NCBI GenBank assembly: GCA_937889595.1
Contig: CALAOR010000010.1
Coordinates: forward strand, 24,171-88,170
Length of the DNA: 64,000 bases
Direction: 5' to 3'
Source of the DNA: an uncultured bacterium
GTDB taxonomy: Bacteria > Oederibacteriota > PGYV01 > Palsa-1178
The notes under the pieces were generated by a model that worked only from the letters and a program-made list of their open reading frames with translations, was not told the origin of the DNA and did not search any database. Position numbers and translations under genes: made by a program. Shown here piece after piece: positions 35,024 to 44,549 of this stretch (position 1 is the stretch's first letter; each line of letters begins with the position of its first letter).

Positions 35024-38000
35024 ATGAAGGACGACTACAAGGCAATCACAGTCAACTTTGAGATCACCATAAAAGAGGACCGCGGAAAATTCATCGGCCA
35101 GTGCCGCGACCTTCCCGGGCTTGTGGTCAGCGGGTCCGGTAAAAGCGAAGTTATCAAGAATATCAGGGCCGCCATACCGCTTTATCTGCGTTACGTGCCC
35201 AAGGAAAGCTTCATACCTGTTTTTGAAAACGGGTTTTCCCAGATCATATATGATTTCGAGGAATTTAACGGGCAGTTGTACGCCTGCACAAATAAGGACT
35301 CGGTGGTCAGGACCACGACCGGCGACTCGGGCGCCTGGGAAACTGTAAGCATAGCCAATATTTTCTCGCCTTATTTTAACCCGCCTGTCGGTCATACCAA
35401 AACTTTTGACCAGGAAACCCTCGGCGATTACACGCCCCAGGTTTACTGCATGAAGACGTTTTCCGACATGGGCACACCAAAGCTTTTCTGCGGCACTAAC
35501 GCAAACGGCGGCATATATGAGACACTGGACGGAAAGAACTGGTCGCTTTCATTCAACAGCGGCGAGGCCAGGATACACTGCCTGGAAGCGTTCCGCGGCC
35601 GGCTTTTCGCCGGAACCTCAACGGAAGGGAAAATATACACATATAACGGGACAAACTGGGTTGTGTCGCTTAATACCGCGGAACTTGCCGTATCATGCTT
35701 CGGGTTATACCGCGATTATCTTTACGCCGGCACATACCCGAACGGCCTTGTTTACAGGACGGCGGACGGCATAAACTGGCAGAAAATATTCGACACAAAC
35801 CAGAGTTTTGTAAATGATTTTTTTGTTTTCAAGAACAGGCTTTACGCGTCCACGGCAAAGGCCGGCGGCGGGCTCATATACATGACGGAAGACGGCACAA
35901 ACTGGATCGAAAATTTTTTCTCGGAAAAAGACGTCAACTTCTACAGGTTCGAGGCTTTCGGGAACGGTATGTATGTGGGCAGCGGGGATAACGGCAGGGT
36001 GTACAAGACTTTAGACGGCAAATCCTGGATACTGGCTTTCCAGACGGACGAGGAGGACATCAGGGCGCTTCATTTGTTTAACGGCTACCTTTACTTCGGC
36101 TCCTCGGCCAAAGGCAGGATATTCAGGACCACAATATCAAACACACCTCCGCCGGGATTATTTGACGCAATGGTTTCCGAGATAACGTCGCACAGCGCGG
36201 TTATTACATGGTCCACCGACAGGGAGGCCCGGACCATAGTGGAGTACGGCAAAGACACAACTTACGGTAATAACATAATAAATGAAACCCTGACCACAAA
36301 ACATAAGATCACACTTAATAACTTAAAGTCCTTAAATGAGTATCATTTCAGGATACTGACTTATTCGGACGTGGGGAGTTTTTCGGGGATACTGTCCGAT
36401 TACAGTTTTACCACATCGGCTGCGGTCACTCCGAAGCTGTCGTCAAAGTCGCACCCCGAACAGGAACTCTGGTACAACAGGTCCGACGCGACCATAGAGT
36501 GGGGGATGCACCCTGACGTAAAACAGTACTTATATTTCATGGACAGGAACCCGGATACAGTACCGGACACGGCCAAATGCACGGCCACGGTAAAGGAAAA
36601 CGTCACGGTTAAAAATCTCGATGACGGGATCTGGTATTTCCACGTCTTAATCGAGGATAAGGCGGGCAATATAAGCCCGGAAGTTTCGCATTTTACGGTA
36701 AAGATCGACACTGTGGCCCTGTCACCCGAGCCGGTTTCCACGACGCATCCCGAGGGAGAAAAATGGTATTCCAATAACATGCCGGTCTTCCAGTGGCAGC
36801 CGCCGCATGATCTGTCGGGGATTGAAGGATACTACTATCTCGTGGATGAAATGCCTAATACCCTGCCTACCGATAAGGCGGGAATTTTCACGGACACCAA
36901 CATGGTAAAAATAAAATCACTGGAAGACGGGATAAAATATTTTCACATAGTGTCAAAGGATAAGGCCGGAAATACCGGGACAAAGGCGGCCCACCTGAGG
37001 GTCAATATAGACACACACTCGCTGCCGCCGGTTGTAGGTTCGCGCACGCATCCGGATGAAAAATCCTGGTATAACACAAAACGCGTCGAGATACACATGG
37101 CAAAGCCGCATGACCTGTCCGGTATTGAGGGTTTTTATTACCTTGTTGACCAGCGCCCGGATACCGAACCGTTTGAAAATGACTGCATTTATAAGACTAC
37201 AAGCGATACGGAACTGCCGGATAAACAGGACGGCACCTGGTACATACACGTGAAATCGAAGGATATGGCCGGCAATATCTCAAAAGAAACGACGCATTTC
37301 AGGTTTAATGTGGACACGCAGGCCCTGCCGCCGCATATATCGTCGGTGACCCACCCCGACCCGCACAAGTGGTATAACATCAGGAAAGCGCAGTTCAGGA
37401 TATCAAAGCCCGAAGACATGTCGGGCATAGAAGGTTTTTATTATTGCATAGATAACGCGGAAAAAACAGTGCCGCAGCTGAACGCCACCTGGACCGACAA
37501 AGATACGATATTTTCCGTGGATTTAAAGGACGGCGAGTGGTATCTGCACGTGGTTTCAAAGGATAAGGCGGGGAACACCGGATTTATGGCGTCGCATTAC
37601 CGTTTTAATATAGACACTGTGGCAAAGCCGCCGAAAATATTCTCCAGGACGCATCCTGACCAGGAAATATGGTACAACAATTCCATCCCGGAACTTCACT
37701 GGGACACGTCCGAGGATATGTCGGGCATAGAAGGATATTATTATGTTCTCGATGAAAAACATAATACCGTCCCGTCAAAGGACCTGGGTGAGTGGATGCC
37801 GTCAAACCAGATAACCCTCCCGCAGTTAAAGGACGGCATATGGTATTTCCACGTGATATCAAAGGATAATGCCGGCAATTACGGCTGGGAAGCGTCACAT
37901 TACAGGATGAAAATAGACACCATAGTGGAGCAGCCGAAAGTGTCATCCCCGACGCATGTGTCCGAGGATACATGGTATAATTTGCCGGTCGTCAAGCTTG

Positions 38001-40573
38001 CCTGGACAGTGCCGCCGGATTTGTCAAAGATAAAGCAGTTTTACTGCCTGTTCGCGAAGGAAAAGCACCTGAAGATATCTCCCGAAATAGCGGCGGCCAC
38101 CGACAAGCGCGAAGCAGAGTATACGGTGGACAGGGAAGGCGTGTATTATTTCCACATAACAGCCGAAGATAACGCGGGGAATATAGGCGAGGATCCGTTC
38201 ATATTCCGGGTAAATATTGATTTAAAAGCGGATCCGCCCGACGTGTCTTCATCGACCCATCCGAATCCGGAAAGGTATTACTCCACCGTAAACCCGGTAT
38301 TTGTAGTGGAGCGCGTGGAGGATCTATCCGGGGCCGAAGGTTTTTACTACATGGTGGACCGCACCCCCGATACCATGCCGGACAGGAAAACAGCGAAGTT
38401 TACAAAAGAGACAACCATTAAAATAATAGAGAACCTGGATGACGGTGAATGGTACTTCCATATAACCTTAAAAGACAAAGCCGGCAACACAGGCACCAAG
38501 GCGAGCCACTATAAATTCAAGATCGAGACAAACCCGCCTGAGGTGTCAATAAAGGACCTAAAACAGCACCAGAATTCCGAAACTTTTGACGTGGAATGGA
38601 CGGGCGAAGACAAGGAATCCGGGGTTTACAGTTTTGACGTCGAGTATAAGGAAGGCGAGAAAGGCAAATGGAAGATATGGCTGAAGGAAACAAAGAGCAG
38701 GGCCACATCCTTTAAGGGCGAGGACGGCATCACGTATTACTTCAGGGCAAAGGCGCGGGATAATGCCGGCAACTGGTCCGAGTATTTTGAGCAGGATTCC
38801 ATACATACCACCATTGACGTATCGCCTCCCTCCCAGATAACGCAGCTGGTCGCAAAACCCGTCAGGGAGGGGAAAATAAACATAGAGTGGTCAAAGGCCG
38901 TGGATTCCATAGCGGGCCTTGATTATTACAGGATATACCGCTCATCTGTTTCAGGGCAGCTGGGAATGCAGATCAATTACGACGCCGCTACTTTTGAAAC
39001 AAAGTTCACGGACGATTCAAAGGATCTCGAAGATGGCATAATTTACTACTATACAGTACGCGCCGTGGATAAAGTGGGCAATGAAAGGGAAAGCGGCAAC
39101 AAGCAGGTTTTGGCCATATGCGACAGGTTTTCCATGCCGCCGGTCGTGCGTTCGATGACGCATCCCATGCAGCAGGACTGGTATAATAATAAAAACATCA
39201 AGCTTACCTGGGATACGCCCCAGGATGCCACGAAGATCACCGGATATTATTTTATATTTGATCAGATGGCCACGACGGTCCCCGGCGTTAAAGACGGGAC
39301 ATGGTACACGGACAATGAAATTGATTTTAATAACGCGGCTGACGGCACCTGGTATTTCCACATAATATCAAAGGACGAGGCGGGCAATGTGTCGGAGGAA
39401 GCGACGCATTACGCCATAAACATAGATTCCACAAAGCCGAAACCGCCCGTGACAACATCGATCACGCACGGGGATTTTAACCAGTGGTACAACAATAACT
39501 CGCCGTCTTTTTCGTGGACAACGCCGTCAGATCCGGCCGGCGTTGAAGGTTACTACTATATATTCAACCAGATCAAGAACACGGTCCCTGACATAACAAC
39601 CGCCAGCTGGACACGCGGCACCATGGCTTCCTTTGTCGATGTGCCTGACGGTATCTGGTACCTGCATGTAATTGCCAAAGACAGCGCGGGCAACATATCG
39701 GACGACGCGTCGCACATGCAGATCAATGTCGCCATGACGCCGCCCCCGCCGCTTGTTTTCTCGCAGTCGCACCAGGACCAGGAAAAGTGGTACAGGGAGA
39801 CAAATGTCAAGCTGCAGTGGAAACCGATGGATTATGTAAATGAGATAATAGGCTATTACTACCTGGTGGACGCATTGGAGAAAACCATACCGAGCCCGAA
39901 GAATTCCAAGACCATGGACACTAACATGGTGCTGTCAAGCATAACCGACGGGATCTGGTATTTTCATATAGTATCCGTGGATAAGGAAGGCGTGATAGGA
40001 AAGAACGCCTCCCACTTTAAGATAAAGATCAAGACCAAAGTTACGGTTAAAGGCATAGTAACCCAGTCAAACGGCATCATGCCGTTATCCGGGGCGACCG
40101 TGGAACTCATGAAAGAGGACGGGACCACGCTTGGCATAGGCATATCAGACAAGGACGGCAACTATATCGTGAACAACCTGCCCGTGGGCAAGGTGAAGAT
40201 AAAAGTCCTGACTAAAAATCTGCCTCCCCAGATGGTCTATGACCTGGAGCTGAAAGCCGATGAGCCCGAGAGGTTCCTGAATATTTCAAGCGAGATATTC
40301 GCCATCTATGAGGAAGCTTCCAACAAGATCATATTTAACTATTACATACCCGAAGACGGCATCGTAACCATAAAAGTATATAATGAAGCAGGCAAGACGC
40401 TGGCAAACCTGGAAGAGGATAAAAAAGGGAAAATATATAACAGCACGGTGTGGAACGTGTCCGGTATTGATGACGGAATGATACTCTACCAGGTAACGGC
40501 AAAAGGCGGGGAAACCGGCAAGCTGACGAGATACGGGATAAGGAAGATAAGGAAAGAGAAAAATCAAGGTTGA
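35024..40573 (+). CDS. Giant modular repeat protein with N-terminal HicB-like domain
   Basis: 1849 residues from ATG at 35024 (AAGGA 5 nt upstream); a GTG at 34991 would add 11 residues. Residues 1-55 read as a HicB/UPF0150-type domain (DRGKFIGQCRDLPGLVVSG). Residues 60-390 are propeller-like repeats (LYAGTYPNGLVYRTADG), then an Fn3 domain to about 470. Ten copies of an approximately 100-residue unit follow, with THP..WYN, SGIEGYYYLVD, DGxWYFHV and SKDKAGN, seven at 474-1175 and three at 1377-1670, separated by two Fn3-like domains. A carboxypeptidase-regulatory-like domain (1673-1750) and a FlgD-like end finish it. No signal peptide is visible, which is puzzling for such extracellular-type domains. 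Function unknown. Confidence 0.8.
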   Translation: MKDDYKAITVNFEITIKEDRGKFIGQCRDLPGLVVSGSGKSEVIKNIRAAIPLYLRYVPKESFIPVFENGFSQIIYDFEEFNGQLYACTNKDSVVRTTTGDSGAWETVSIANIFSPYFNPPVGHTKTFDQETLGDYTPQVYCMKTFSDMGTPKLFCGTNANGGIYETLDGKNWSLSFNSGEARIHCLEAFRGRLFAGTSTEGKIYTYNGTNWVVSLNTAELAVSCFGLYRDYLYAGTYPNGLVYRTADGINWQKIFDTNQSFVNDFFVFKNRLYASTAKAGGGLIYMTEDGTNWIENFFSEKDVNFYRFEAFGNGMYVGSGDNGRVYKTLDGKSWILAFQTDEEDIRALHLFNGYLYFGSSAKGRIFRTTISNTPPPGLFDAMVSEITSHSAVITWSTDREARTIVEYGKDTTYGNNIINETLTTKHKITLNNLKSLNEYHFRILTYSDVGSFSGILSDYSFTTSAAVTPKLSSKSHPEQELWYNRSDATIEWGMHPDVKQYLYFMDRNPDTVPDTAKCTATVKENVTVKNLDDGIWYFHVLIEDKAGNISPEVSHFTVKIDTVALSPEPVSTTHPEGEKWYSNNMPVFQWQPPHDLSGIEGYYYLVDEMPNTLPTDKAGIFTDTNMVKIKSLEDGIKYFHIVSKDKAGNTGTKAAHLRVNIDTHSLPPVVGSRTHPDEKSWYNTKRVEIHMAKPHDLSGIEGFYYLVDQRPDTEPFENDCIYKTTSDTELPDKQDGTWYIHVKSKDMAGNISKETTHFRFNVDTQALPPHISSVTHPDPHKWYNIRKAQFRISKPEDMSGIEGFYYCIDNAEKTVPQLNATWTDKDTIFSVDLKDGEWYLHVVSKDKAGNTGFMASHYRFNIDTVAKPPKIFSRTHPDQEIWYNNSIPELHWDTSEDMSGIEGYYYVLDEKHNTVPSKDLGEWMPSNQITLPQLKDGIWYFHVISKDNAGNYGWEASHYRMKIDTIVEQPKVSSPTHVSEDTWYNLPVVKLAWTVPPDLSKIKQFYCLFAKEKHLKISPEIAAATDKREAEYTVDREGVYYFHITAEDNAGNIGEDPFIFRVNIDLKADPPDVSSSTHPNPERYYSTVNPVFVVERVEDLSGAEGFYYMVDRTPDTMPDRKTAKFTKETTIKIIENLDDGEWYFHITLKDKAGNTGTKASHYKFKIETNPPEVSIKDLKQHQNSETFDVEWTGEDKESGVYSFDVEYKEGEKGKWKIWLKETKSRATSFKGEDGITYYFRAKARDNAGNWSEYFEQDSIHTTIDVSPPSQITQLVAKPVREGKINIEWSKAVDSIAGLDYYRIYRSSVSGQLGMQINYDAATFETKFTDDSKDLEDGIIYYYTVRAVDKVGNERESGNKQVLAICDRFSMPPVVRSMTHPMQQDWYNNKNIKLTWDTPQDATKITGYYFIFDQMATTVPGVKDGTWYTDNEIDFNNAADGTWYFHIISKDEAGNVSEEATHYAINIDSTKPKPPVTTSITHGDFNQWYNNNSPSFSWTTPSDPAGVEGYYYIFNQIKNTVPDITTASWTRGTMASFVDVPDGIWYLHVIAKDSAGNISDDASHMQINVAMTPPPPLVFSQSHQDQEKWYRETNVKLQWKPMDYVNEIIGYYYLVDALEKTIPSPKNSKTMDTNMVLSSITDGIWYFHIVSVDKEGVIGKNASHFKIKIKTKVTVKGIVTQSNGIMPLSGATVELMKEDGTTLGIGISDKDGNYIVNNLPVGKVKIKVLTKNLPPQMVYDLELKADEPERFLNISSEIFAIYEEASNKIIFNYYIPEDGIVTIKVYNEAGKTLANLEEDKKGKIYNSTVWNVSGIDDGMILYQVTAKGGETGKLTRYGIRKIRKEKNQG

Positions 40574-40633
40574 GTAATAGCGGGACATAAACCTTATCAA
40601 CGTTTTTACCACACTAAATTATGGAGGGTTTTT

Positions 40634-41491
40634 ATGGACAGGACCTGTAACGCCTGCGGTGCAATGAACCGCGAAGATGCGAAGTTTTGCAAAAATTGCG
40701 GGTCTCCGCTTCCTGCAATCAGCAGGAAACTTACGCAAAAAGAGATCAAACACGTAAAACAAGTACAAAAATTCTGGATTATGCTGATTTCTTCCCTCGG
40801 GGTGCTGCTCATAGCCTCTTTTTTTATGCTGTCGGGAGTGAAAAACGCCAAAGCATTATCTGTGGCTAAGGAATACACGGAAAAGTATTTAACGGCCGAC
40901 GACAGGGCTTTCGGGACCATTAAACCCGGCAACTTCCTGCTTGAAGGCATGTCGTGGAAAATTTCGGAAGCAGATATAAAAAGGAATTTCTCTTACGCGA
41001 CAGATTCAAATGACCCTGATTTTAAGCGGTCCATGATGATCTCACAGGCGCAGTTTCTAACGCCCATACCCCACGCTAATTTCATGTCGCTGGGTATTTA
41101 TAACGGCATGCTTTACGCCGTAAAATTTGAGTTCGGCGAAAACGAGAAATTTGAGAGCCAGCAGTTCAAGGTCCCGAATAAGGACGAGATAATGTACGGA
41201 CGGTTTATAGGGTTATACACTATGTTTAAGAAGCTTTTTGGAGATCCGTCCTATGAAAAAAACGATATCAAGGCCATGCCTTTGGCCGAAAAGATAAGCA
41301 GGATCAAAAACGGCGTTTTATCCGACGGGAAACCCAGCAATTCCTATATGGCATGGTCCTTAGGCGGGACAAAGGCGGAACTCGCATTTTTCGGGTATGA
41401 CGGGCAGATCCATTTGACCGTAAGGTTCTTAAATGAACCGCTTTGGAACGCCGCGAACAGCGCTCCTGCGGGCAATTACAGGGGATTTTAA
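40634..41491 (+). CDS. Zinc-ribbon membrane protein, function unknown
   Basis: 285 residues. CNACGAMNREDAKFCKNCG (residues 5-23) is a zinc ribbon of the double-CxxC type, followed by a basic stretch and one transmembrane helix (about 47-67). The rest, probably outside the membrane, has no family I recognise; it contains many aromatic residues and a repeated FLxGMSW-like phrase is not seen. TGGAGG precedes the ATG. It lies 60 nt after the giant repeat protein. Confidence 0.65.
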   Translation: MDRTCNACGAMNREDAKFCKNCGSPLPAISRKLTQKEIKHVKQVQKFWIMLISSLGVLLIASFFMLSGVKNAKALSVAKEYTEKYLTADDRAFGTIKPGNFLLEGMSWKISEADIKRNFSYATDSNDPDFKRSMMISQAQFLTPIPHANFMSLGIYNGMLYAVKFEFGENEKFESQQFKVPNKDEIMYGRFIGLYTMFKKLFGDPSYEKNDIKAMPLAEKISRIKNGVLSDGKPSNSYMAWSLGGTKAELAFFGYDGQIHLTVRFLNEPLWNAANSAPAGNYRGF

Positions 41492-41551
41492 TTTGTCCGG
41501 CGCCGAAAATTCCCGGGGCAGATAATGCCGCAGGGGGCAGGGGAAAGATTT

Positions 41552-43471
41552 ATGCGGCCCGCTTTATTTTTCATGCTTTTAAGCGTTCCTCTCGCAATAT
41601 GGCAGGACTCCTATAACTTCACTTACATCAAGGAAATCATGCTTTCAACCGGGTTTCTACTGCTGTTTATTGCCTTTATCAGGTCAAAGGAAATACAGAT
41701 AAGCACGGAGTCCATGCATATTTTTATCATCCCTGCCTGGATGATGTTGAGTTTTTCATTCAGTTCTTACCGGGGCGCGGCAATTCCGGTAATGTGCGCG
41801 GCATTCATGCTTTCCCTGATCTTCATAATAATGGCAAATCAAAATGCGGTTTCCAAAGAACGTTTAAGTCTGCTGATTCTTTTGTCTGCGCTGCCTGTTG
41901 CGGCAATTGGATTGGGCCAGGTCTTCCTGCCCGGGATGTTTTCAGGCCTGCTTGCTTTTAACCGGAGAATACCGTCTACTTTAGGCAACCCGAACTTTTT
42001 TGCGGCTTATCTTATAGTCCTTATTCCTTTCATATTGACGGCGCCGGGCAAATTCACGCGCGTCAAGCCGGCATACGCGGTGGTCGCGGTTGTACTTGTC
42101 CTGTTTCTTTTGTATAAGACAGGGTCAAAAGGCGCCTTTGCCGCGCTTGCATGCGAAATGGCGGTTTTTGCCGTGATAACCCGTTCAAAACACGCGGATA
42201 TGCGGGATATTATAAGAAATAACGCGTTCCCGGTAATTATAGCTGCGGCAGCCGTAATTGCCGGGGTAATAATGCTTCTGCATAATATTGACCCGCTGAA
42301 ATTCAGGGTTAATGTATGGGCCGGGACGATCAAGCTTATCGCGGCAAATCCGGTTTTGGGCTCTGGCCCCGGATCGTTTTCCTTTATTTTCCCGGCTTTC
42401 AGGCCGGGGGAAATAATGAAGCAATCTTACATGCACAGTTATGAAGTGTCATATCCGGAAAATTTCTTGCTGCAGGCGGCGGCAGAATACGGCATCTCCG
42501 GCCTTGCCGCGATCGTGTTTGTTTTATTTACAATATTAAGGGGGGTTGAACCGGAAAAAAAAGATTTTTACGCGGCTTTTTGCGGACTGCTTGCGGTAAA
42601 CCTGGTTGGAGTGGATATTAATTTCGGAACATCAGCCATGCTGTCCGCGGTCCTGGCGGGCACGCTGTTAAATGGAAGAAAAGGCGGATCCATTGTTATG
42701 AGTCCGTTATGGAAAAAAGCCATGATCATAACAGTGCCGGTTATATCGGTTCTTATAATGGTGCTCCAGTTTAAGGTCCAGTTGTCGGATATATATTTGA
42801 AACGCGCCATTGCCATGTCTGAAGCAAAACAATGGCAGGCTTCAATAGAAAATTATAAAAAAGCCCTGATTTACAATGCCGGCAATGTGCCGGCCGGCTA
42901 CTTTTTGGCCAGCGCCTATTATGATTCGGACCCTGAAACAAACGCGCCTGCGGCCATTGCAAAGCTTGAAGAGGTGGAAAGACTTGCCCCGGATTATGTG
43001 CTTTTGCATTATAAAAAAGCCGTCATATTAAATTCCATGGGCAGACAGACGGAGGCAATTGCAGAATACGGAAAAATGCTGAAAATAGACCCGTACTTAA
43101 AGCCGGCCCTTGCTGAGCTGGCATATATTTATTATAAAAACGGTGATCTGGCTTTAGCCGGGGAATACATGGAAAGGGCCGCTGAAAAATCCAACGACCC
43201 GGCGCTTTATAATAACCTGGGCAATATTTATTTCATGCAAAAACGTGTGGATGAGGCTGTCGCCGCCTATAAAAAAGCTATTGAAATAAAACCGGATAAA
43301 GATTATTATTATAACCTGGGTTGCGTGTATTTTACCCTGAATGATATTATAAACGCGAAAACAAACATATATAAAGCAGCGGAGATTGATTCAAAAAACC
43401 GCGTAAAAGAAGCAAAAATAGAGAACATGGTAAGGCTGATTAAACAGTATGAAAGGGTTACAAGGCGGTAG
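41552..43471 (+). CDS. O-antigen ligase-like polytopic protein with C-terminal TPRs
   Basis: 639 residues from ATG at 41552 (an ATG at 41525 adds nine). About ten to twelve transmembrane segments occupy residues 1-415, with the Wzy/WaaL-like region LGNPNFFAAYLIVLIPF and NPVLGSGPGSFSFIFP. The C-terminal 220 residues are tetratricopeptide repeats (ASIENYKKALIYNAGN, PALYNNLGNIYFMQKR, VAAYKKAIEIKPDK). The family includes O-antigen ligases, polymerases and protein O-glycosyltransferases, and the TPR tail is common in uncultured bacteria. Its substrate here is unknown. Confidence 0.85.
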   Translation: MRPALFFMLLSVPLAIWQDSYNFTYIKEIMLSTGFLLLFIAFIRSKEIQISTESMHIFIIPAWMMLSFSFSSYRGAAIPVMCAAFMLSLIFIIMANQNAVSKERLSLLILLSALPVAAIGLGQVFLPGMFSGLLAFNRRIPSTLGNPNFFAAYLIVLIPFILTAPGKFTRVKPAYAVVAVVLVLFLLYKTGSKGAFAALACEMAVFAVITRSKHADMRDIIRNNAFPVIIAAAAVIAGVIMLLHNIDPLKFRVNVWAGTIKLIAANPVLGSGPGSFSFIFPAFRPGEIMKQSYMHSYEVSYPENFLLQAAAEYGISGLAAIVFVLFTILRGVEPEKKDFYAAFCGLLAVNLVGVDINFGTSAMLSAVLAGTLLNGRKGGSIVMSPLWKKAMIITVPVISVLIMVLQFKVQLSDIYLKRAIAMSEAKQWQASIENYKKALIYNAGNVPAGYFLASAYYDSDPETNAPAAIAKLEEVERLAPDYVLLHYKKAVILNSMGRQTEAIAEYGKMLKIDPYLKPALAELAYIYYKNGDLALAGEYMERAAEKSNDPALYNNLGNIYFMQKRVDEAVAAYKKAIEIKPDKDYYYNLGCVYFTLNDIINAKTNIYKAAEIDSKNRVKEAKIENMVRLIKQYERVTRR

Positions 43472-43515
43472 TTGTTGCATTGAGTATTGAGGGATTGTTG
43501 CTGAAAAGGAGCCTT

Positions 43516-44139
43516 ATGAAGCGCATAGCGGTTTTTGTGTCGGGCGGGGGAACCAACCTGCAGTCTTTAATCGACGCTTTTGAGTCAAAAGACATTAAAG
43601 ACGGGAAAATAGAGGTTGTATTTTCCAATAATAAAGGCGCTTACGGGCTGGAACGGGCGCTTAAAGCCGGTATTGCCACGCTCCATATGAACCCGAAGGA
43701 TTTTGCGACTGCTGAAGATTTTGACCTGGCTTTGGCGCATAATATGAACGAACTCAATATAGACCTGGTCTGCCTGGCCGGATATATGAAGATATTGACA
43801 AAAAATTTTTTGGATACTTTTGACGGGCATATTATGAACGTACACCCCGCGCTGCTTCCCGCCTTTGGCGGGCCGGGAATGTACGGGCTGCATGTGCATG
43901 AAGCCGTGCTGGAACATGGAGTCAGGGTGTCGGGATGCACCGTGCATTTCGTGGACAGCGGGACAGATACCGGACCGATAATAGTGCAAAAGGCTGTTCT
44001 TGTGGAACAGGATGATACGCCGGAAATACTCCAAAAAAGGATACTGCCTTTCGAGCATGAGGCGTATAAGGAAGCTCTAAAATTATATTGCGGGGATAAA
44101 CTGGAAATAAAGGGAAGACGGGTTATAATTAAGCGCTGA
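43516..44139 (+). CDS. purN: Phosphoribosylglycinamide formyltransferase
   Basis: 207 residues from ATG at 43516 with AAGGAG upstream; an earlier in-frame ATG at 43480 would add a non-conserved N-terminus. VFVSGGGTNLQSLID binds the substrate phosphate, and the catalytic Asn-His-Asp are in MNVHPALLPAF and FVDSGTDTGPI. It transfers a formyl group from 10-formyl-THF to GAR in purine synthesis. Another purine gene, purH, lies 410 nt further on. Confidence 0.97.
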   Translation: MKRIAVFVSGGGTNLQSLIDAFESKDIKDGKIEVVFSNNKGAYGLERALKAGIATLHMNPKDFATAEDFDLALAHNMNELNIDLVCLAGYMKILTKNFLDTFDGHIMNVHPALLPAFGGPGMYGLHVHEAVLEHGVRVSGCTVHFVDSGTDTGPIIVQKAVLVEQDDTPEILQKRILPFEHEAYKEALKLYCGDKLEIKGRRVIIKR

Positions 44140-44148
44140 GGAGGCGTT

Positions 44149-44493
44149 ATGTTTTGTCCTAATTGCCTGTACGAATACAAAGAAGGCGTTACCAATTGCG
44201 AGGATTGCGGCGCGGAACTTGTGCCGGAACTTCCTCCCGATGACGAAGAGGAAGGGGACCTGCCTGACATAGAGGTGGTTGAACTTGCGGAAGTTGAAAG
44301 CGATGTGGAAGCCGAAGCGCTCCGCTCCATGCTGACGGACAGCGGTATCCACAGTTTTATGCGCAGTAATATACTGCCGCATTCAAATATTAATTTAAGT
44401 TTTTTCAGGAAGAAATCATACGGGACGATCATGGTAAATAAGGAGGACCTTGAAAAAGCCATGGAAGTCCTGGAAGATTTCTGGAACTCGTAG
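44149..44493 (+). CDS. DUF2007-type putative signal-transducing protein with zinc ribbon
   Basis: 114 residues. FCPNCLYEYKEGVTNCEDCG is a zinc ribbon, followed by a run of acidic residues (PPDDEEEGDLPD) and a C-terminal ferredoxin-like DUF2007 domain (about residues 40-112: EVESDVEAEALRSMLTDSGI, VNKEDLEKAMEVL). DUF2007 proteins are PII-like in fold, with no settled function. It starts 9 nt after purN with GAGGAGG upstream and lies between two purine genes. Confidence 0.8.
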   Translation: MFCPNCLYEYKEGVTNCEDCGAELVPELPPDDEEEGDLPDIEVVELAEVESDVEAEALRSMLTDSGIHSFMRSNILPHSNINLSFFRKKSYGTIMVNKEDLEKAMEVLEDFWNS

Positions 44494-44549
44494 GAAAGCC
44501 TTACCGGCGGCTTAAAACGCGCCCTCAAATAACATAAACGGAGGATCTT

